This document shows, one piece after another, positions 58,052-64,000 of a DNA stretch of 64,000 bases. The translations under genes and the position numbers were made by a program. The notes below the pieces were generated by a model. That model made no database searches, was not told the origin of the DNA, and was given only the letters and a program-made list of their open reading frames with translations. The stretch's first letter is position 1; each line of letters starts with the position of its first letter. Origin of the DNA: Carettochelys insculpta (Eukaryota > Chordata > Testudines > Carettochelyidae); the NCBI RefSeq assembly GCF_033958435.1, contig NC_134137.1, positions 177,085,501 through 177,149,500 on the forward strand, written 5' to 3'.

Positions 58052-58110
58052 TATATAAATCTATGATACAGTATAATTTAAATCGGAAATGTGAGAGATA
58101 TATGAGTCCA

Positions 58111-58480
58111 GACGAGGAAGTTACTCACCTTGTGCATTAACAGTGGTTCTTTGAGACACGTCTCCCCATGGGTGCTCCACTCTGGATGCTGGTTACCCCT
58201 CACAACAGCACTCAGAGATTCTTCCATAGCCGTGGTTTCCTGCACCACGCACGTGCCTAAGCACCTCCTTGTACTCTCTGGCGTGTGTGTGGCACAGGCT
58301 CCTCCATTCCTTCTCTACCTGACAATTAGAGCAGAACCCTCCAAAGCAGGGAAAAGAGAGAAGGAAGAGGTGCACCCACAGCGGGACACATCTCAAAGAA
58401 CCATTATCACTGCACAAGGTGAGTAACTTCCTCCTCTTCTTCAAGTATTGTCCCCATGGGTGCTCCACTCTGGGTGACTA
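58111..58480 (-). repeat. copy C 3' terminal repeat and internal complementary region
   Basis: 58111-58175 opens 'gacgaggaagttactcacc' and its reverse complement is at about 58372-58430, followed by 'ttcttcaagtattgtccccatgggtgctcc' (58438-58467), equivalent to the opposite tip. This is the same back-to-back layout as in copies A and B, although the sequences have diverged. Confidence 0.78.
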
Positions 58481-58880
58481 TAAAGCAGTAGTCACAGAAC
58501 AGAAGTGAGTCTGGAGCACAGTCACTACCACAGTAGACAATACAGCTTGCCCCATTAGGAGAGAAGATGACATGGTACACAAGAGGCAAGAATGGGCAAG
58601 GGTGCGGTATGAGGAGGCATAGAGTGGTGAGAGTCCACCCAGTGAGAAAACCACCGCGACTTATAAAGGTAAGACTTGCGCGTCAATCCCATTTGCTGTT
58701 GATGAGAATTCTCCTTACTCCCTCAGAGCAAGTGGTTTCGGCATTGTGAGCCATGAAGCCATGTGAGCGTGTAGGTGAAGCTTGAGGGATCAGGATGAAG
58801 GAGTGCAGCTGAAGTCCCAAGACAGAAGGTTGTGACAAGGAGGAAACAGAGGACATCCAAAACTACTGACATCCAAAAGA
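58480..58880. other. residual DNA at the missing recombinase position of copy C
   Basis: This about 400-bp stretch lies where the recombinase gene should be. No recombinase box was found on the minus strand. It may be scrambled sequence or a deletion scar. Confidence 0.45.
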
Positions 58881-60620
58881 TGTAAGAGTGCTAAGTCAGT
58901 CTGGGCCAGGCCGGGGCCACTAGAATAATGAGGGCTTGGTCTTGCCTGATCTTGAGTAGCACCTTGTGGAAAAGCGGATTGGGAAGAAACACATACTGAC
59001 GAGGCACATTCCATGTAATGGTAAAAGGCGTCCCCAAGGGAGTGCCTCCCGAGCCCAGCCCTGAAACAGTGACATCTCCTGTTGTCTCTGGTGATTATGT
59101 GAGGATAAACCCACAGTTGAAACACCCAGTTGAGGGCCACCGTGTCGATTTCCCATTCATGATGGTCCATGAATGCACAACTGAGGGCACTGGCCATGAC
59201 AGCGAGTACTCCAGGGAGATACGTAGCTATGAGATTGATCTGGTATTGGATGCACCACGTCCACAGCCTTATGGCCTCTGCGCTGAGAGACAGTAAACAA
59301 ACTCCCCCTTGGTGGTTGATGTAATAGATGCAGGTGATGAAGTCGATAAGAATATTGATCTATTTGCCAGCTAGGAACTGCTGGAAATGTTTGCAGGTAT
59401 AGCAGACATCTCAACCTTCCAACAGATAGATATGAAATGTACCATGTCACAACCAAGGTGCGCTCCCCAGGAGAGAGGTGTCTGCAGTAAGAGTGACTGA
59501 TGGTGGTGGCTGGTGAAACAGCATGCTGGTAACAACATTGCCCGGACATGTCGACCATTGAAGAGAAGCAAGAACCTATGGAGGAATGGCCACTGACTTG
59601 GAAAGTGGCTCCCTCACTAGGGTATAGCAGGGTATGCCATGTCTGACGGCAGTGCATGTGAAGCCTGGTTAGCTTGACCACGTGAGTGGTGGCATCCATG
59701 TGACCCAGTAATGGTAGGCAGGTGCATACCTTAGTGGTAAGAAACAGACAGACACGCTGCCTGAATGAGGTAGCACAAAGTGTGAAATCTTCGAACAAGC
59801 TGGGAAGCCATGGCCGTGATGGTGTCTGTGTGTGCTCCTATGAATTCCAGAGCTTGAGTAGGATGGATCGTAGACTTCATATACTTGATATGGAAGCCCA
59901 AAGGAGATGCGTGATGTGCACTGTGTCGTGCTTCGAGGAGCAACAATCCCTTTATGGCAGTAAGGGAAGATGATGACTCCTTGATGACCAAGATGAGTGG
60001 CCACCACTGCCAAGGTTTTGAACACACCTGTGGGTACTGTGGAAAGGCCAAACAAGAGGACCCAATATCGGTAGTGGGAGTGACCCACCACGAAAGGAAG
60101 GAAACATCTGTGAGCTAGATGGATGGCAATACGGAAATACCCATCCTGTAAGTTGAGAGCTGAAAGCCAAGTCGTTCTTGTCCAGAGCTGGGATAATGGT
60201 AGCAAAAGTCTCCATCTTGAAACGTCTGTAAAGGACGTACTTGTTGAGTTGTCTGAGATCCAAAACCAGTCTCCATCCCCTGCTCTTCTTCTGAGTGAGC
60301 AAGTATAAGGAATAGAACCCTCTGCCCCGGAATTCTTCAGAGAGAGGCTCTACCACCCCCAAAATGAAGTGCTGTACCTTCTGGTCGAGAAGATTCTCAT
60401 GAGAAGAGACCCTAAAGAGGGACGAGATAGTGGGGCAGGTAGGGGGTGCAGAGGCGAAGGGGATGTGGTATATATTTGCCACCAGTTCCAAGACCCACCT
60501 GTCTGTGGTAATGGCCTCCCACTGACACAGAAAGGGGCAGAGACGGTGACAGGACAGTTGAATGGTGCCCTGGTGGAAGGACAAACAAATCCTCAAAACT
60601 GCTGCTTCAAGGACTAAGTG
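58880..60620 (-). pseudogene. DIRS copy C reverse transcriptase/RNase H
   Basis: Reverse transcriptase blocks on the minus strand are WVLELVANIY (about 60500), SRGWRLVLDLRQLNKYV (about 60270), a frame change near 60190, then WLSALNLQDGYFRIAIHLAHRCF (about 60150) and VFKTLAVVATHL. The active-site box near 59955 is decayed. RNase H remains are found downstream to about 59480 and the C-terminal domain to about 58900 with GDAFYHYMECASSVC. Frame changes occur in every block. Confidence 0.78.
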
Positions 60621-60649
60621 TGACATGCCACGGGCTGTTGGCTCTGATA

Positions 60650-63087
60650 TGGCCTGCCCAAATGACAGGGCTGTGGTCTGTGCCCTTGATGTTACTGCTG
60701 GAATCGGGGCTGATACTGGAACTGGTCCCAAAGGCGTTGGAATGGAGACTACCGGGCCCATTTGGCTGGGAGTGCGTACATCCCTAAGGTACACAGCTTT
60801 GTCCTAGAGTCTTTCATGGAATGAAGGACGTCATCAGTTTTGTCAGCAAACAGATGCTGGCAGTCGAATGGGAGGTCTTCAACCTTATACTGGACTTCTT
60901 TCAGCACCCCAAAGGAAATAAGCCAGGAGGTATGGCCCATGACTACGGCTGAGGCAGTGACACATGCCGCCGTGTCGGTTATAACCATGGCCAAATGCAC
61001 AGCCATGCTGGTGATGGTACGGTCCTTTTTAATGATGCTGGACAGTGTCTAGCCCTGATGTAGCACCAAGACAAGTTCCTGAAGTTTAGAATAGTTTTGG
61101 CAATTGTAATCCACCAGCATGACCACATAATTGGCAGCGTGGAGGAGAAGGGTGCTGGAGGAATACACTTTCCAGCCCATAATGTCTCATTGGCTATGTC
61201 TACACTAGCCCCAAACTTCGAAATGGCCATGTAAATGGCCATTTCCAAGTTTACTAATGAAGCGCTGAAATACATATTCAGAGCCTCATTAGCATGTGGG
61301 CGGCCATGGCACTTCGAAATTGACGCGCCTCGCCACCGCGCGGCTCCTTTTCGAAAGGACCCCGCCTACTTCGAAGTCCCCTTATTCCCATCTGCTCATA
61401 GGAATAAGGGGACTTCGAAGTAGGTGGGGTGCTTTCGAAAAGGAGCCCCATCGGGACAAGCCGCGTCAATTTCAAAGTGCCGCGGACGCCCGCATGCTAA
61501 TGAGGCACTGAATATGTATTTCAGTGCTTCATTAGTAAACTTCGAAATGGCCATTTACATGGCTACTTCGAAGTTTGGGGCTAGCGTAGACACGGCCATT
61601 CACTGCTATATTTGTCTTGGGGCATGGATTGAAAGGATTTTGTTTTGTTACAGACCGTGTCCACTACTAGGGAATTAGGAGATGGGCAGGCAAACAAGAA
61701 CTAGATGTCCTTGGGTGCAATAAAGTTATTTCTTGTCTTCCAGTTTGCTGGCAGGGGCAATGGATACCGGGGTTTGCCACAGAGTCATCACTGGGTCCAT
61801 GATGGCCTCATCCAGAGGTAACACCACTCTAGAGGATGGCAGGGATTGCACCGTACGTAGTAGGCTATACTGCTCCAGCAGGACATCTTGAGTGTCCTTG
61901 TCCAAGAACTACGACTGATGGTGTAAAAGGTCCTGGAAAGAATGGGCATTATTAGGGGAAGGGGTGAAAGGTAAAGCACTGCATCATCTGACAACGAGGA
62001 GGATGGGTGTAGAGGGGAACCAGCTTGCCCCTCGGAGAAGGGTCCCTCGGTTCTGGAGTGTACTGATGGAGGGAACTGCACTGTGGATGGTTGTGGTGAG
62101 GGTGGGTATGGTTCCAACACAGAGGACGGTGCCAACTGAGTATGCTGGTGCAACATCCGTTCCAGCCATGAGGACCACTGTTGTTCTGGCTGGGAGTGAT
62201 GGTGAGCAAACCATGGTGGAGGCGGTGGACGGTACTGCATGGTGGCTGGAATCAGCAGGGCATCCTGCCAGGGATGCCCTGGGCTAGAATGTTGCAAGGA
62301 GAATACACTTGCGCTATCAGACCTGGCACCTGGTGCTGGAGGTCTAGCCTGAGAGGTGAATGATGAGACCAAATGGTGCAAGGTCCCTCCGGGCAGGATG
62401 CTGTGGTGTGGAAGACATAGATGACGCATCGTGCTTGTGGTGGTGCCACACCACCTCCCTGGTGTTCAAGAGTGAGTAGGGATATCCACCATGAACTTGC
62501 ACAAAGTCCTTGACTGCAGGGAGCACAAGTGGTGCCATTTTCTGGTGGGTGCAGCAGGAGGCGCAGACACTGGAGTGGTCTGCTTTGCCTTGGCTGTCGG
62601 TGGGCTTGCTGGTGCCGAGGGCATTTCCGGTGCCGCCTGCGCCAACAAAGTTGATGCTACATGCTTATGTTTCAGCATGGAACGTACCCCTTTTTGACAG
62701 TGCCAGCAGGGAAGGAGCTGGGGAGCCCAGAACGGTTCTCCCTTCTGGCACAGCCCATACAAATGGCACCGAAGGCCAGGAATAGGCAGGAGAGGGACTG
62801 GGACCAGACCTTTTGGAAGGTGGGGGATGTTTGGAGTCCACACCCTTGGCCACAGCCTTAGCTGTTGGCGCATCCGGGGCTAGTGGCTGTAAGGAATTCT
62901 CATATAGGAAAGTCTTAAGCCTGTTAGCCCAATCCTTGAGGGCTCTTACCATCAGGCTGGAACAACAAACGCAGGACTGCATTTGGTGGCCTTCTCTAAG
63001 GCACTGAATGCAAGACACATGGCCATCAAAGGCGGGCATGGCATCCTTGCAGGTGGCTCACCGCTTAAATCCTGGGGAACCCAGCAT
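60650..63087 (-). pseudogene. DIRS copy C Gag
   Basis: The ATG at 63087-63085 opens with LGSPGFKR, and the next codon is TGA exactly where copies A and B have the first zinc-type cysteine. The other cysteines follow in 63039-62665 (CIQCLREGHQ..CVCC). The frame continues through proline-rich parts at 62873-62466 and 62429-61788. The palindromic MITE at 61192-61597 cuts it. Beyond that, 61006-60749 carries MAVHLAMVI and VEDLPFDCQHLFADKTDDVLHSMKDSRTKL, matching the AESTDSVLHSSRDSRATL region of copy B. Confidence 0.78.
61192..61597. mobile_element. 406-bp near-perfect palindromic MITE
   Basis: ATT at 61189-61191 and 61598-61600 flanks it. The tips 'ggctatgtctacactagcccc' and the complement of 'ggggctagcgtagacacggcc' pair, and the pairing continues through the whole element to a centre near 61390, including 'cttcgaagt', 'ttcgaaa' and 'tcattagta' words. 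It is inserted in the Gag of DIRS copy C. Tip sequence and 3-bp flank resemble Harbinger MITEs. Confidence 0.85.
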
Positions 63088-63119
63088 GGCGGTGATGCAG
63101 CATTAACTCTACTAACTGA

Positions 63120-63939
63120 GGCTGCATCTACACTACGAGATAAAATTGAATTTAAAGGAGTTAGCTTGATATTAAAACATCACTGTCTTCACTGTAAATT
63201 CCATTAGCTCAAATTAGAAAGCCCTACTGCTGATAACAAAATGTCGATATTCCTGGATGGGTATAGCGTCAATTTCAAACTTAAAATTTCAAATAAAACT
63301 AATGTGGAGGTGCCATGTCTTTCATTCAAACTTATTAGCCTCCAGAAGTGTTCTGTATGTATCCCACAAAGCTACGTGGTGACCCTCCACATACATCCGC
63401 TTCCCTCTCCGCTGCTCTCCATCCAGGTGCACAGGAAGAAGGTCATAGGAACCCTGTGAAATTTTGATTGAATTCAAATTTGAATTTGAATTATGCAGAG
63501 CCCAGGCCTGCAAATATAAAGGTCTGGATGCGCAGCTGATGGAACTGGGCAGGGATGCACAGGGCTGATAGCACAGCTGCCCGCCACAAACACCAATGTC
63601 TGCAGAGGAGGTGCAGCACAGGGAACCCAGGCAAGTTTGGGGGAGGTCTGAATTCTGTTACTGGCTGCTCTGAATTCTGGGACACTGCTTTGCATTCTGG
63701 GATTCCAACATGAAACACTCACAAGCAACTGGGGCTAAGACACTGTGGGACAGGTACCCACAATGCACTGCTCATGCTGTCGAACTTAAATAGTGCAATG
63801 GGGATGCAAAAACTCAACACGGAAAAACCATGGGTCAAATTGCAAGAAGGTTTGTGACCACAGATTTGAATTCATAGGAATGCGGTTAAAAAATAAATCT
63901 GATTTGTAATAAATTCAATCTCGTAGTGTAGATGTAGCC
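63120..63939. mobile_element. 820-bp Harbinger-type MITE
   Basis: The tips 'ggctgcatctacactacgaga' and the complement of 'tctcgtagtgtagatgtagcc' are inverted copies. Flanks are TGA and TAA, one mismatch from a 3-bp TAA duplication. Part of the interior (63665-63785) matches the leader of Harbinger element 2 at 56640-56760, suggesting an internally deleted relative. No transposase motif is present. 63940-64000 is plain flank. Confidence 0.75.
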
Positions 63940-64000
63940 TAAGATCTTTTAAAAAAAATGTATAACCATGTACAACTGGGTAAAATACTTGGACTAAGCT

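Larger units (their letters stand above)
58111..63115 (-). mobile_element. DIRS retrotransposon copy C, lacking its recombinase
   Basis: A terminal repeat and internal complementary region (58111-58480) precede a short unassigned stretch (58480-58880). RNase H (58880-59520), reverse transcriptase (59730-60620) and Gag (60650-63087) follow on the minus strand. Unlike copies A and B, about 1.5 kb of recombinase gene is missing. The 5' end is cut near 63115 by a Harbinger MITE. Gag is interrupted by a 406-bp palindromic MITE. It belongs to a different DIRS family than A/B. Confidence 0.82.

Noticed and set aside
58026..58053. CA run as a regulatory element
   Set aside because: It is the loop of a 105-bp mobile element; no other evidence of function.

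Overview
This window looks like non-genic DNA from a reptile, most likely a cryptodiran turtle. It is a dense graveyard of transposable elements, and I could not support any host protein-coding gene, rRNA gene or tRNA gene. The lineage guess rests on a tRNA-derived SINE with a turtle Cry-type body at about 1117-1325, on abundant DIRS-type tyrosine-recombinase retrotransposons, on CR1 non-LTR elements, on a MIR-like SINE, and on hAT, PIF/Harbinger and pogo/Tigger-like miniature elements.

Layout. 1-4920: a decayed DIRS element (D), minus strand, carrying a SINE and a Harbinger-type MITE. 4925-6200: unclassified repeats and one arm of an inverted duplication. 6205-19012: a three-layer stack. An old plus-strand DIRS reverse-transcriptase fragment (6205-6512 continued at 18689-18945) was split by DIRS copy A (6513-10440 continued at 16519-18688, minus strand), and A's gag gene was split by DIRS copy B (10441-16518, minus strand). 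All junctions can be read to the base. 19380-20175: another gag remnant. 20670-22612: a CR1 end split by a Tigger-like MITE, then a MIR-like SINE and a TA-flanked foldback element. 22613-28100: AT-rich DNA with a hAT foldback and a minisatellite-rich MITE. 28107-32090: a decayed autonomous PIF/Harbinger element with a Myb/SANT-like gene (two exons, plus strand) and a DDE transposase (minus strand), itself hit by a 271-bp MITE with a TAA duplication. 32100-33487: Tigger-like elements. 35450-36735: a CR1 pol remnant with a DIRS scrap inside it, followed by DIRS remnant F (36850-38040). 38045-48812: mostly AT-rich DNA with scattered MITEs. 48815-51400: Harbinger and hAT derivatives. 51780-52140: a DIRS scrap. 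52680-56760: a second autonomous-type Harbinger remnant. 57567-58051: Tigger-like mini-elements. 58111-63115: DIRS copy C, which lacks its recombinase gene and carries a 406-bp palindromic MITE. 63120-63939: an internally deleted Harbinger MITE.

How the parts relate. Each intact DIRS copy encodes Gag, a reverse transcriptase/RNase H protein and an overlapping tyrosine recombinase between inverted terminal repeats, with an internal complementary region near the recombinase end. The Harbinger elements pair a DNA-binding Myb/SANT-like protein with a DDE transposase, and many of the MITEs here share Harbinger-like tips and 3-bp target duplications. Every coding region seen is broken by stops or frameshifts, so nothing here is predicted to be active as it stands. 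I found no previously undescribed gene system. The most informative features are the nested DIRS stack, the inverted duplication around it, and several insertions whose empty sites can be read exactly.
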